Source: Stichopus chloronotus
Taxonomy: Eukaryota; Echinodermata; Holothuroidea; Aspidochirotida; Stichopodidae
Reading direction: 5' to 3'
NCBI GenBank assembly: GCA_021234535.1
Contig: CM037840.1
Span: 27,913,520 to 27,977,519 of the forward strand
Length of the DNA stretch: 64,000 nucleotides
The translations under genes and the position numbers were made by a program. The notes under the pieces were generated by a model, which did not search any database, had not been told where the DNA came from, and saw only the letters and a list, made by a program, of their open reading frames with translations. This document shows positions 27,501-39,300 of this stretch, in pieces. Every line of letters begins with the position of its first letter. Positions within the stretch are counted from its first letter, which is position 1.

Positions 27501-30500
27501 TAATATTTATTACATACATTACATATCATTGTCAATCCAAGAACATATCGCACCATTTCCATTGTACAATAGCACAAAGTAGAAAACTCTTTAATACATT
27601 TTTTCACCTCTTTTTAATCAAGTGAGAAGGATGAAATCTCCTGTTGTTCTTTTCAACTTCTCCCACCCCCTCCCCTTTCCCACGCGTGACGTAAAATACT
27701 GACAGGTAATAACACGACTCTGACTTCAAAGTTCACCCCTGCATCTCATCGTATATACGGTTGGCTGTCGTCGCGATGTCCACTGAATTCAATAAAAGAA
27801 CAGTAAAACAGGCTAAAGATGAGTCGAAATTTCCACAAAACAAGGCTCACCTGTTTCATTGAACGAAACGATATTAAACGCAGGGACATCAGTTAACCTA
27901 AATATTAGTGTTGAATTCGTTACATTGATTCAGAACCCTACAGCGATACCCGTAGGAGTATGTTTAAAAAGCTTCTTGTAAGTATATATTTTTCTTCGCC
28001 ACACTACACCCTATAATTTTTCCTGTTATGTTCGCTCACAAATGTATTCAATTTAACTGTATTCAATTTGATTCTGTTCCATTGTGACACTCTGTTTTTA
28101 GTTTGTTCGAATGAGGTTAACATTTTACCCGAACGACATTTAAAATGGGAATCAAGCTGTTCCACTGTTGTTGTTTTTTCGCCCTGAAGTACGAGCTCTA
28201 GGTTCGACCGACCTATAGCTGATTATCCTTCGATTCCTATTGCAATCCTTTAACAGTGCAAAAAAGGAACGTACAGTAGTTATGAAAGTTTAGAGCTCAA
28301 ACTGCCCGGGACCGACAGAGACAATGGTAACGCATGCCGCCCTTTGCCCGCACAACAGACGTGTATTTCCCATGCATCAGCTCTCGTTTGTTTATAGGCC
28401 TTAAACGGCCGTACAAAGCAACACCTGCCGAGAAGGTTAATATGACCTCTGACCTCTGAGACTAAAATCGTAGCTTCTACGCCTCACCCAAAGCCAGATG
28501 CAAGCACCATGCACACAGAAAACTTACGCATAGATCATTCAAAGTGCTTTCAATTTCGAAACCTTAGGTAGTTACACATCTTCAGTGAATAAAAACTCCA
28601 AACTTCCCCAGTCTTTCATTAAAAACACATGAATCTGTAAAATTGATGTTTTCATTTCAATTTGTTATTAAGATCACATTGTTTCGATACCAGTGTTACT
28701 CAACCGCTTTAATGTTTCATTTCACGATAGAACTCAATACTAAAATATCCACAAAGCAAAGGAGTTCATTCGCAGTGTCTCTTTAGGGGGATTACATTAC
28801 ATAACACTTTACAGCAATCCTTCGGGAGAAAAAAAAAAACACACCCAAAATGGACTATTTGGATACTAGGCCAAAAGCTGCTCAGTTATTAGTACGATAA
28901 AAGACATTACAAACATCCGATACCAAATTTCGGATTTATAATTACCTCAAACTAAAATGAAAAAAAAAAATGGAGACCTCCGTGAGATATGAAATATGAA
29001 AAAGTTTACTCGATTTTAGACTTATGCAAGATGACAAGTATTGAACGTTTTAATATTTTGAATATAGCCGGGTAAAACCATTGATGAAAATGCAATGATT
29101 GACCTAGTCAAACATATTAAAACAACTATAGGGCTGATGAAAATCATTGCTGGACAGTTTCTACAAGTAACATTTATTTAATTAATCACATAAGTTTCAT
29201 TTTTTACAAAGAAATGAACGTTTAGGTAGGCCATATTAAAGATAATCCGGTACAAGAAGTACAACTGCAGTCAGAAGTGAAAATTTCTTTGAATGCAAGA
29301 CGTGTGTTGTTTCAGTTTACAATATTTTCCAATATTACGCTGAACAGAAGAAAGATTCAAAATTGACTGGCTGCAAAACAGCCGGGGGGGGGGGGGGGGA
29401 ACTTCATACCAATATGTTTTTACATACATTTCATATCCATGAGTGACCTCTTCCCAGACATCACTCCATCAGACAAACTGAACTATACTCGTGAAATGGG
29501 AAATGGAAAACTTATGGCTACCAAATTTCACACGTGAACTTGAAACCTTCGAAAGATGGGGTAAAATATCTACTGCAAACTCAGGTCTAAGTTATTACAC
29601 CTTTGGCGTCCCACGGGATTTCAAGTTTTAGAGGGAAGAAAGAGTGGGATTTTGTCATTAAGATTTATTGTTGAAATTATTCCATATCGACCTGTTTGTT
29701 ATTATTCAGCATTATTTACTGTTAACTTACTCTCAAGGTCAGCATTTGATTTTATGATGATGAAGTTCCGTTCACGTTACAAACCAATGGAAAGAGACTG
29801 GAAATAGTTTTGATCTGCTTTGAGTCAAGCGTGGTCCGAACGGTCTTTGGTAAGCCTCCTTCAGTATAATCTTATAACCTTATATAAAAAAGAATACATA
29901 TAAAAAAGAATATATATATATACTATTATTATTATTTTTTATTATAATTATTTTTTTGTCAACTTAAATAAATCATATATGTACTTTATGAAGAGCAAAT
30001 GTCAACCTGGTGTTATATTGGTATTGAATGGAAGCCTACACCTCCCCTTCCAACACATCCAAGTGTTCATATGCACCATCAGTACCTTCCCCATGGTATG
30101 AAAATGTGACAATGCAGCTTTCAGTTTGTTTCCCCTTTCATTTTATGTATTTCGCAGTTGTATGCTAACCACAAAAAAAGGGGAAAGAAAAGCCTTTTTA
30201 TTCTCATGAATGTGAGCAGCTGAATGAGAAGTAAATAAAACGTGATACTACTTTAGCTTTCTCACCGTCAGTGATGCTCGTCTGTTACTAATTTTTCTTG
30301 TATTCCCAGATTTTAGTATATTTGCTTTCAAAGAGTGATTCAGTCCTTTCCAAGAATTTTGTTAGATTTTTTTTTTCTCATCAGAAATGCAATCAATGCA
30401 TGGAATAACAAAAGCCGCAGTTACCGGTCAGTGAAACTTTTCGATGTGACGTGACTGGTATCATCCAGGGTAGAAATGAAAAAAAATGTATTTAAACATC

Positions 30501-31297
30501 AACAACAAAAAAATCTGAATGAAAACTGAAATAAACGAAGCGATATTACAAGAAATGCTACGGAACTACATAATTTTGTCGTTTGGGTTGTTGATTATAT
30601 TTACTTACCATATATGACCTTTACCTGGGTCATCATTTGCAACCTTGAGATTCACTAATTTAATAAACGACTGACTCCTTATTCTATTACTCCTTTATCA
30701 TTATTTACGTTTTCCTTAATAATACCTTGTTTGCTATCGGACAATAAGTTTGTTTTTCACCATATTTCTGTTTATTATTATTACTTTTTATCTTCCGTGT
30801 ATAACTTGTTTGCAACAGTAACCGTCTTCCGTTTCAAATTATTGCATGGTCGAAAACGGTAAAGGGGAGAAAAGATTCCGTAAACGGCCTGAAGAGTTAG
30901 CGTGAGATACGGATTTGTGGTTCTGTGGAGTTCTGTTGCCATTGGCAACGGTATTAATCACTGCTGTACTCATGCATATGTGTAGTAAATCATCGATCGA
31001 TATTGAAAGTAATCAGTATAGGGATATGTTAATTCTCCTAAGTTAATCAAAGCAATTGATCAATTGAGCTATCGAAAAACTAATCGAAACAGAAAAAAAA
31101 AGTTAAAGTAATTTAATCAATGTAAACTGATTAAGAAACGAAACAAGAAAGTGTGAAAGTTTTAAAGTAAGTATGACCAACCTACGCGCGAACCACATAC
31201 TGTCTGCGATGAGACACTTTGGCTGTAAAAAAGCCCCTTTTGAAACATATACAAAATGTTAAGAAAATGAGAAAAAAAAGGGAAAGTAATAAAGGGA
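24587..31297. other. Intergenic: upstream of gene A
   Basis: It should contain the gene A promoter and 5' UTR, but I cannot place a start site. Visible items are a GT microsatellite (26926-26970), a C run near 27464-27477 and a G run near 29382-29399. Two open frames of 108 and 65 codons (25184-25510 and 26681-26878, plus strand) resemble nothing known and I do not call them genes. Confidence 0.55.
26926..26970. repeat. (GT)n microsatellite
   Basis: Nearly pure GT run with two GC interruptions, about 45 bases. Confidence 0.95.
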
Positions 31298-31790
31298 GTG
31301 GAGAGTTAGCTTGGTGGTTAGAGTATCCGTCTTGCAATCTTTGGGCCCCCGGATCAACTCCCGGTGGACCCACTTGGAAAAAAATTGGGATTGTTCAGTA
31401 AAGCTGTTTACAGTGGTACTGATGGGGTTATTTGGGTTCCTGTTGTCCGATTTAGGTCTTGTCCGCTTCAGGCTGCTTGGTACAGCTGATGGGCTGCTGA
31501 GCTGGGCAGGTTCTCCACCACTTCCAGCCTTTGGGAAAGTAGCTAAAGATTCACACTCCCGTCCGTCGGATGGAGACGCCAGACGGTCCCGGGAGCAGGC
31601 TTGGGTTTACGTTGGTTTGCATGGCGATTGTCTGGTAAGTTCACCCTGCTTCGAGCATCCTCTGAAAACTGATCGAAAAGAGTAGGAGAAGCTCGCCGGT
31701 GTTCATCCACGGTCAGCATGGTCTAGGGTCCTTGATCAGCCCATATGAGGCTTCCTGATCCTCTAATAGAGATGTTATCCGCAAAAAAAA
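31298..31790 (+). mobile_element. tRNA-derived SINE
   Basis: The head has an RNA polymerase III A-box TTAGCTTGGTGG (31306-31317) and a B-box GGATCAACTCC (31351-31361) at tRNA-like spacing. About 400 bases of non-tRNA body follow, ending near TAGAGATGTTATCCGCAAAAAAAA with a short A tail. No cloverleaf with a proper acceptor stem and no intact anticodon arm are visible, so it is a SINE, not a tRNA gene. The 124-codon open frame through it is incidental. Confidence 0.75.
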
Positions 31791-32639
31791 GTTCCATGAA
31801 GTGATAACGGCAAGTCTAGTACTGATATCATAAATCGATGTTACCGATTTGTACATTTTTGGCTTTTACTTTGCAATAGATATATCTTCGTGCATAGTTG
31901 TAATTCATATAATTCTATTGTCATACACGTTTCCGCGACATTTTTTTTTTCTTTTACTGTTCAGACTATATAAAGAGAAACGTAACAGAGGGCGGATTTG
32001 CAGGGTTTCCTATAAAGGAAACCTTTCTGTGGGCTTGGGGCGCCCCACTCCGAAGTTCAAAGGTGGCCCCTTGATTAAAAAAAAACAGCCAATCGTATTT
32101 TGTTAAAGGTTGAATGGAGTGTTCTCACCCAATGTATGCGACATGAATCACTGACATTTATCACTACATAACCAGAGAAGTGATTTAAATGTACGTCGTA
32201 TATAATAAACAGATGATCAAAGATTTGTCACTGACATGCGATATGCTCGTCAGCGGAACGTAGACAGCACCCTCCAGTACCCTTCCACCGACCCCCAATC
32301 CTCCATGTTTAATACTGAAAAAAACCCTTAACACAAACTTTCGACAAAATATACAGCACCAGTTTGCATTGCATTTAAAGATCACAAATATCTACAAAGG
32401 AAGGAAGGTTACCCACCTCCCATACATTCTGAAAAAAAAGTGTTTTGTGTATGTCCCGTTAAAAGAATCCTATAGAGTTTCGAGAAAGATTTGCAGGAAA
32501 TGCTGAGAAATAAAGGTTCTCTTGATACCCCCCCCCCATGACACTTAATAAAATCCTCAAGAATATTGTTTTCTTAAAGTATATGATTACATTCCCGCAA
32601 ACACCCCTCCCTGCTCCCACCCCCTCCCCTCTCTCATAA

Positions 32640-33190
32640 AACGACAATACGATCCATGGACAAGTGGAGAAACGAATTCCTTAGAACGCCGAAAGACTCA
32701 GCATCTAACAAGCTTCCTCGAGCAGCTTGGCCTTCGTTACGTTCAACGATAACGGATTCTATACGAATCTTCAAGTACTCTCTTCAAATTTCTTATCCTT
32801 TTCATAGTACAAAATGGTCACTCTGAACAGACTGAAGTTTTTTTTTCAGATGAAGGGAAAAGTTACTGGTGAAAAAAAAAGAAGTTTATTTGACATTCAA
32901 CTTGTAATTTTGAGCTAAAATACTTACCCTCTTTTGTGAATTATTAATACCTCGAACATCATATCCCTTTACCAACATGGAAAAAGCCGCCTCTCCCCTT
33001 CAGCTCTTAGAGCAGCAAAAACATCCATGGTCAAGAGGAAGAATATCATGGAAGGCCAAACGTCGCAACACCTAACGAGCTTCATTGAGTATCTTGGCCT
33101 TCCTCGGTAAAGGTCCGTTCGAATGAGAAACTGGATTCAATACTTATCTTCAAGTGCTCTCTTCAAATTTCTTAATTTTTTTGTAACATT
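32640..33190 (+). repeat. Diverged tandem duplication, period about 375 bp
   Basis: 32640-32810 and 33020-33190 share ATCCATGG, AGCTTC, TCTTGGCCTTC/CTTGGCCTTCG, CGAATCTTCAAGTACTCTCTTC versus ATCTTCAAGTGCTCTCTTC, and AAATTTCTTA. They are heavily diverged. No function is visible. Confidence 0.65.
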
Positions 33191-34284
33191 CTTGTAATAT
33201 TCTCTTTCTTTTGAGGAAAGAATATCACATTCTCAAGAATTCTACATAAGAGTTATTGTGACGAAGGACGGAATTACAGTGGCTCGTACGGTACAGTACA
33301 CTATACATACTGTAAAGCGACACTCGCATAAGAAGCCACGGAGTTGCTCATAGATAAAAAAAAAGACCATGTCCCATTTTTTAGATATAATGCTTAGAAA
33401 ATTGTGTAATTAAAGTTGCTGATTTTGTAATGTGTGACGTCACAGTGTCACGAATTATTTTTTTTTAATCTGGTTACAATAACTTTTGTTTACCTATTCA
33501 CATGTTAAAGTTGAATAGAAAGTCATCACAGGTAACGAAGAAAGGGTACATATTTACATGTCACAGAATCTTAAATTCATGATATTCCGCAAACATAGAA
33601 ACATTGTTTCTATTATGAATATAGGATGCAGTTAAATATGAAATCAACACAATATGAATTTGGCTTGATAATGTTGGATTTGTCAAGTCGAGGCTTTTAG
33701 CGTTGTCATTAAAGACATTGCATGAAACTATATGACACAAGATATATCACGTTTCCAACAAAAGATATGAAACATATCTTGACGTTTCGAAGATTTGTTT
33801 TACGTGAGTCAAGGAGAGGAAGGGGGGGGAGGCTTTGTTTAGTGCTTGTGTCTCTTCTGCTTGAGAGAGCTATTAATACCACAGGTCACATTACAGCGGC
33901 GATAAAACCTCGCCATGTTGTTCAAAATCTATCAGGAGTGTTGGTTCAAAAGTCCTAACCTTTGCGATATCTGCTTGTCTGTTACTTTTAAAGGTCTCCA
34001 TAAGAGGACGTGCTTTGTACAGTGTGATATCATTATCTCACAATAAATTTGTCTTTTTCATTCTTTCATTCCTTCCCTTTTAGTTTCCTTTCTTGAAAAT
34101 TAATCATCGATGTTAAGTTCTGTATTTGGCTTCCTCTATAGGTTACTAAATTATCCCAGTCACGTATAACGTAATCACTCTAGGAGAGCTGAAATTTGAA
34201 GAAAAAAAGCGAAATGGGGGCAAGCACGGAAATTTGGATGAATTTTGTTAATACTGTATAGTTCTATTACAAAATTAATGACTT

Positions 34285-34286
<2 letters not shown>

Positions 34287-34343
<57 letters not shown>
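34287..34343. repeat. Compound (CT)n(AT)n microsatellite
   Basis: Uninterrupted CT dinucleotides from about 34287 to 34326, followed by AT dinucleotides to about 34343. Confidence 0.97.
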
Positions 34344-35259
34344 CACCCAAGAATTGGGTACAATTATAATGAATATTTATTTACCGTGAAGAGAATGTTT
34401 GGCAAACGTTCCAATACGTGCCATAAACATAAATGAGCATGAAGACATTTTTATCACCTCGATAATGTTGGCGGTGAAATATGCCAAAATGTGATCTTTC
34501 TTCCAGCGGTGACGTCATAAGCATGCTTAATCATTTTATTGTCCTCAGGTTGTGTTTTTCTTTTTGTCGATCGAATGGATTTGAAGCTCGTGCGGTAAAA
34601 TTCATTAAGAAATGAAAATCCCCCCCCCCCCCCCCTTCAAATCTTGGGAAAAGGTATGGTTAAGTGAAATTGAAATTCAGGTAAACTGTAGACTCCTCCT
34701 TTGAGCGCCGTTTGGGCACAAAGTCGAAAAGCAAGAAGAGTAGATCTATCAACACTTCCTGAAAACATTACATGGCGTATGTTGCCTTTGTGTGAAGCCT
34801 CGGGCAGTGAAGATTTGTGATTTAATCATCATCGTGACAAGATTAGAAAGAAATCATTGAAACAGGCCTAGTTCTGATTGTTTTGGGCAAAACCCTTTCC
34901 CAATCTTTTCCGCTTTCATTACAAGTGTTATCTCAGACTAACAGGAAGTGTCTTTCTGCAAGCGTCAGATTTGTTCGCCTATAAATAATATAATAGCAAG
35001 AACTGCTGAACTGAGATCCTCCGGGAGGCGGCTAAGGTTGTTAACCGTGGAATACGGTGTAAAAGACAATGATTTGCTAAGCACAGTTACAACTGACCAA
35101 TTATCTCAATTGACTCAATTATCCTGAACGTAAAATAGGACTCTGTATTATCCATCTAATGTAACCAATGACGATGTTTGAAAACCTAACACACACACAA
35201 CCCCTTCCCCCGACAGCCTTCCTTTAATGGCTCTGGGCTCCTCCATTGAGGCACGCGAT

Positions 35260-35660
35260 GAGGCTTGGAGTGACGTTTAAAAGGGCCCGTGAGGTTGGTT
35301 CACAAAATTTATGACATTTTGTCACGCTTGTTGAGTATTACTGATAGGTTGATGATAAATGGTCAAAATAAGAGATTCTCAACATCTGGCGAACAACTGA
35401 AGCAAAGGTGATCAGGTAATTAACAATGAAAATCACTTAATGCAAATTTTGTGACAAGGCAATTATTACCATTCAAGGTATTAAGAAAAGGCAAATGCCG
35501 GTTCATAAAAACCTACAACCATTCTCACAGTCCTAGTAACTGTAGGAAAAAAAGATATATGACTAATGACGCTACTCACAGACCCATCGTAGGCTCATCA
35601 TAAAATCAGCACTATCAACAAAATGAGCCTCTTTAAACAAATACTGGACAAATATTGGAA
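35260..35660 (+). repeat. Dispersed repeat family 3, copy
   Basis: Ordered matches to 13140-13500 and 38480-39300: GGTTGGTTCACAAAATTTATGAC, TTTTGTCAC, TGTTGAGTATTACT, AAATGGTCAAAATAAGAGATT, CAACTGAAGCAAAGGTGATCAGG, AAAATCACTTA. It ends near AATGAGCCTCTTTAAACAAATA, which resembles the end of the 13-kb copy. Confidence 0.7.
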
Positions 35661-36420
35661 AAAAAAACTTATTTTGGAAAGAAAACATAGCCTATTTTGA
35701 CATTTCTCCAAAACTGAGATAATTTACTAAACCTTGAACATGTTGTGTAAAACAAATTGGATTGGATAAGTGAGCAAACTTTGAACAATTTCGCATCTTA
35801 GTTCCTATTGAAAGGTACAAATTCGAGGAGCATGTAGGTGGGAAGGGGGGGGGGGGTAAGGGGAGGACGAACACAATGGCGCAATACATGGACACAGTTT
35901 CAACTTGTGGCATTTTATCAAAGTAAATTGAGGAAACCTGTCCCAGAGAGGCACATTCCTGGACGATATGAAATGCTCCGGAGGAATATACATCTGCCTA
36001 TTCACTGGCAGGGACAGACGATAAAATTATAACACACTATATCACATCACAATTAACCTCCCCTTTCTTAGTCGCCCAGTTGCAGAGCGTTGCTGTAAAT
36101 AAAATATTTCGTATCATCTATTTCCGACATATCACATGTTTTAAGGTGACATCCCGTTTTCGAATGGGCCATGAACTTCAGTAGTTCCAACAAATTGTTT
36201 GTAGTCACGTGATCTGATGTTTGCAACTTCAAATTCATTGAATGATCGTTTATAGTTAACCCAGGTATTTTCGTTCCTTACCAGGATCGAGAGTTAATTC
36301 TAACGTTATTTTCAGATGATTGCACCCTAGGTGCTTATCGAGAAAATGTCAGTGTGAGACAATCTGACATTAGGGAGACATTTAGAATTGCTTTGGTTAT
36401 GTTACTCGATCCAACGTCTA

Positions 36421-37493
36421 TGGTTGGCCATTCCGGTCAGAACGTCTAACGGTCTTTACGCGTAAAGAGTTTAGACGTTGTGACCGGAACTGCCAACCTG
36501 GCTAAACCGGTCATAACGTCTAAATCTTTACGCGTAAAGAATGACAATGACGTCTTAGGGAAATGACCAATCACAATTCTTTAAAGGCATTCCTTTACGC
36601 GTAAAGAAAGCTTGCAACTCTTAACGCGTAAAGTAATCTTGACATTTCTTTACGCGTAAAGAATTTAAGCCTTCCTTTACGCGTAAAGAAAGGTTGAAAT
36701 TCTTTACGCGTAAAGAAATGTCAAGATTACTTTACGCGTAAAGAGAATGCATTTCACCTGGCGAAGACGGTCATCACGTGTAAAAGTTTACGCGTAAAGA
36801 GGACTTCCACATTAAATAGCAGCAGCATTGAATTTAACATGAGGAATCATGATCGAGAGAACCACATCAGTATACTTGCTATTGCCCTGCCATTACTGTG
36901 ATAAAGTTGCTTTAGCATACATGAAAGATTGATAGTGAGAGATGAGAATATTTACAAAAGTAAGAATTTGAGATCCTTTACCGGAAGATTGGAATTGTGA
37001 CTTGTGGATGATGTAATTGAAGAAGCCATCATACTGTTTACACGTACACGCAGTCACCACTCGGTATAATCATATTATGTGGTGTTTGTGGTGTATATAT
37101 GGTATGTGTAATAGTAATAAGTAGTTCCACAGGTTACATTCAGTTTTCTCTTCAGAGAGCTCTTACTTGTTTTTTTTATTAAGATACCTTTTCATCCCAA
37201 CGAATGTCCTTCCCTTTGTTCTTAATTAGATGTATCAAGATCATAATGGAAAACTCTGTAAGTAACGATGTTATGGTTCTCTCAATCAAGTTCCCTTCTC
37301 TTATGTTTAATATTACTTCTCTGTAATGTGGAAGTCTACTTTACGCGTTGAGTTTTACACGTTATGACCGTCTCGGCCAGGTGACGTGTATTACTTTACG
37401 CGTAAAGAAAGGTTGCAATTCTTTATGGGTAAAGAAATGTCAAGATTTCTTTACGCGTAAAGACTTAGACGTTATGACCGGAATGGCCAACCA
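36421..37493. mobile_element. TA-flanked inverted-repeat element with TTTACGCGTAAAG palindrome array
   Basis: This 1073-bp element has terminal inverted repeats beginning TGGTTGGCCATTCCGGTCA and containing AACGTCTAA. It is bordered by TA on both sides (36419-36420, 37494-37495), as expected for Tc1/mariner-like insertion. About nine copies of TTTACGCGTAAA(G) lie in the left part (36453-36800) and about four in the right part (37338-37462), several spaced 26-28 bases apart. No transposase is encoded, so it is non-autonomous. The array is not a promoter of any visible gene; it may bind the cognate transposase. Confidence 0.85.
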
Positions 37494-37495
37494 TA

Positions 37496-38479
37496 CTAAA
37501 CGTCACCTCAGTGTCCGGTATAATACCAAAGACGTCCTCAGTTATTTTACAGCACTCCCTTGTGACGTAATCTGTTGCTAAGCAACTCTCTTCGTAGTTG
37601 CTACACCGTTATAACGCCGCTATATTGGTAAGAAAAGTACGATAAGAAAACGACGGTTCCTCCTTCCTACACCTCACTTTCTTACTTCACCGTATATGTC
37701 AAGAGTCTCAAAATTGCAATATTATCTCTCTGCATTATTAAAGTTTCCTCGAGAAGATGGCTAACTTGTCAGTCGGTACTCCAAAATGACGCTATCATTC
37801 CTTTTTTCAGTGATTATTCTTGTATGAAGCTGCTGTAGGTTATCTGTCCAAACAGTATCAGGTTATAAAGAAAGCAAAGGAAACTTAGGGAAAAATCTTT
37901 ATAAAAAGAGAACACGTCGGCGTACTGTGGTCAAGTATTCCATAATCAAAAATTGAGATAGGTAATGAGAAAAGAGGAATATGTATACTTTGAGCATATC
38001 GAGAAATATACCTTATCGAGGTATCACACACACACATCCACACAACTTCAAGTTTGCTTTCCATTTATTCCGAGGACCTTATTGTGTTTTCTTTTGTTTT
38101 TTCTTCCTTAACCCTACCCTTAACAATAGACTGTCTATTGTTTATATTGAGAGGACCAGAGAAATGTACTTAATTTTCTACAGAGGACCTAAAATCTATT
38201 GTTTCGGTCCTCGATCCCACCTGAAAACAAGGGCACACACACACACACACGAATTAGGGACCGTTGATTCCAACCACCCCCCACCTTCCTTGCACGACCG
38301 TGACGAAGACCTTTGCGGTCTTAAAGGTGATTGGCCTTTTCACTGAATCTCATGTGCAGTCGGTCTTTTTTTTTTTTTTTGATAGCTTCCTGCAAACGTT
38401 TACTAGTTAACGGTATACTCTTATGCAGGAAGTTTCAGACTTCTACTAGAACACAGTGAATGTTATATTGAGAGCAATA
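37496..38479. other. Intergenic, no gene seen
   Basis: It contains short CA runs (near 38027-38036 and 38232-38250) and a T run at 38365-38380. The 121-codon open frame at 37981-38346 is low-complexity and unrecognised. Confidence 0.5.
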
Positions 38480-39300
38480 AAAAACTACATACACACTCTG
38501 AACCAATCCTTCATTGCAACAACTACAAGTAGTAATAGTATACTACGGAATTATAAAGAAGAGACTGACGTCGCAAGATATATTGATACGACGACCAATC
38601 ACATATCTAATAAACTTTGCACTTTAAAGGGACCCGATCGAGTTATTTCACAAAATTCATGATATTTTGTCACCATACCTGTTGAGTCAGCAATTTATTC
38701 CCATTTCACAGCAGCATGCACTCCTAACATATAGTCGCTCTTTTGGTAACCTGCATATTTTAAAGACTTTCACATCCGGCGTCCGTTTCGTTGGAACCAA
38801 AGTCTGGAACACCTTCCCCACCCCTGTTAAAGAGTGTAAACACATTTTATGCATTCAAAAAAAAATCTCAGAAATTATCTCATTATGAACTATCACGAGT
38901 CGGTGCAATTCTTTTGTTTCTATTTTTTGTGCTTACTCTCTATGTGTTTATTTTCTTATGTGCACTTTCTTTTGCATTTTTTTTTTTTTTTGCACATGTG
39001 TGTCGGGTGTCAACGTAAAGAAGCTCTCGCAAGCTTCTTGGTGCCACTCCACAATCTCTTTTATGTACGATAACAATTGTGTAATTTTTTTTGTACTGTT
39101 AAAAGAGATTGATATAAAGTCCATTGAATGGAATTGAATTGAAAAATTGACTTGTATTACTCACATGCATGTTGGCAAATGGTCAAACTAAGAGATTGTG
39201 AAGATCTGATACATAACTGAAGCAATAATGATAGGGTAGTTAACGGTCAAAATCACTTATTGCAAATCTATGACCCAACACTTTTTTAGCATAAGGTACT
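38480..39300 (+). repeat. Dispersed repeat family 3, copy split by a LINE fragment
   Basis: The left part (38480-38685) carries GAAGAGACTGACGTC, GACGACCAATCAC and CACAAAATTCATGATATTTTGTCAC and stops at TGTTGAGT. The right part (about 39152-39300) resumes with ATTACTCACATG and then AAATGGTCAAACTAAGAGATTGTGAAGATCTG. Removing 38686-39150 restores the order seen at 35260-35480. The left part also matches about 11550-11610. Confidence 0.75.
38686..39150 (+). mobile_element. LINE 3' end fragment
   Basis: The open frame contains SFGNLHILKTFTSGVRFVGTKVWNTFP followed by PVKECKHILCIQKKI. This matches the C-terminal tail of CR1/L2/Jockey-type LINE reverse transcriptase proteins (G-K-WN-LP...IK...FK-L). 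A 3' non-coding stretch ends in GAATGGAATTGAATTGAAAA, a typical LINE tail. 5' truncated; inserted inside dispersed repeat family 3. Confidence 0.7.

Larger units (their letters stand above)
31791..36418. other. Intergenic, no gene seen
   Basis: It contains a diverged tandem duplication (about 32640-32810 and 33020-33190), a CT/AT microsatellite (34287-34343), a C run at 34620-34635 and dispersed repeat family 3 (35260-35660). Open frames are short and low-complexity. Confidence 0.55.
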
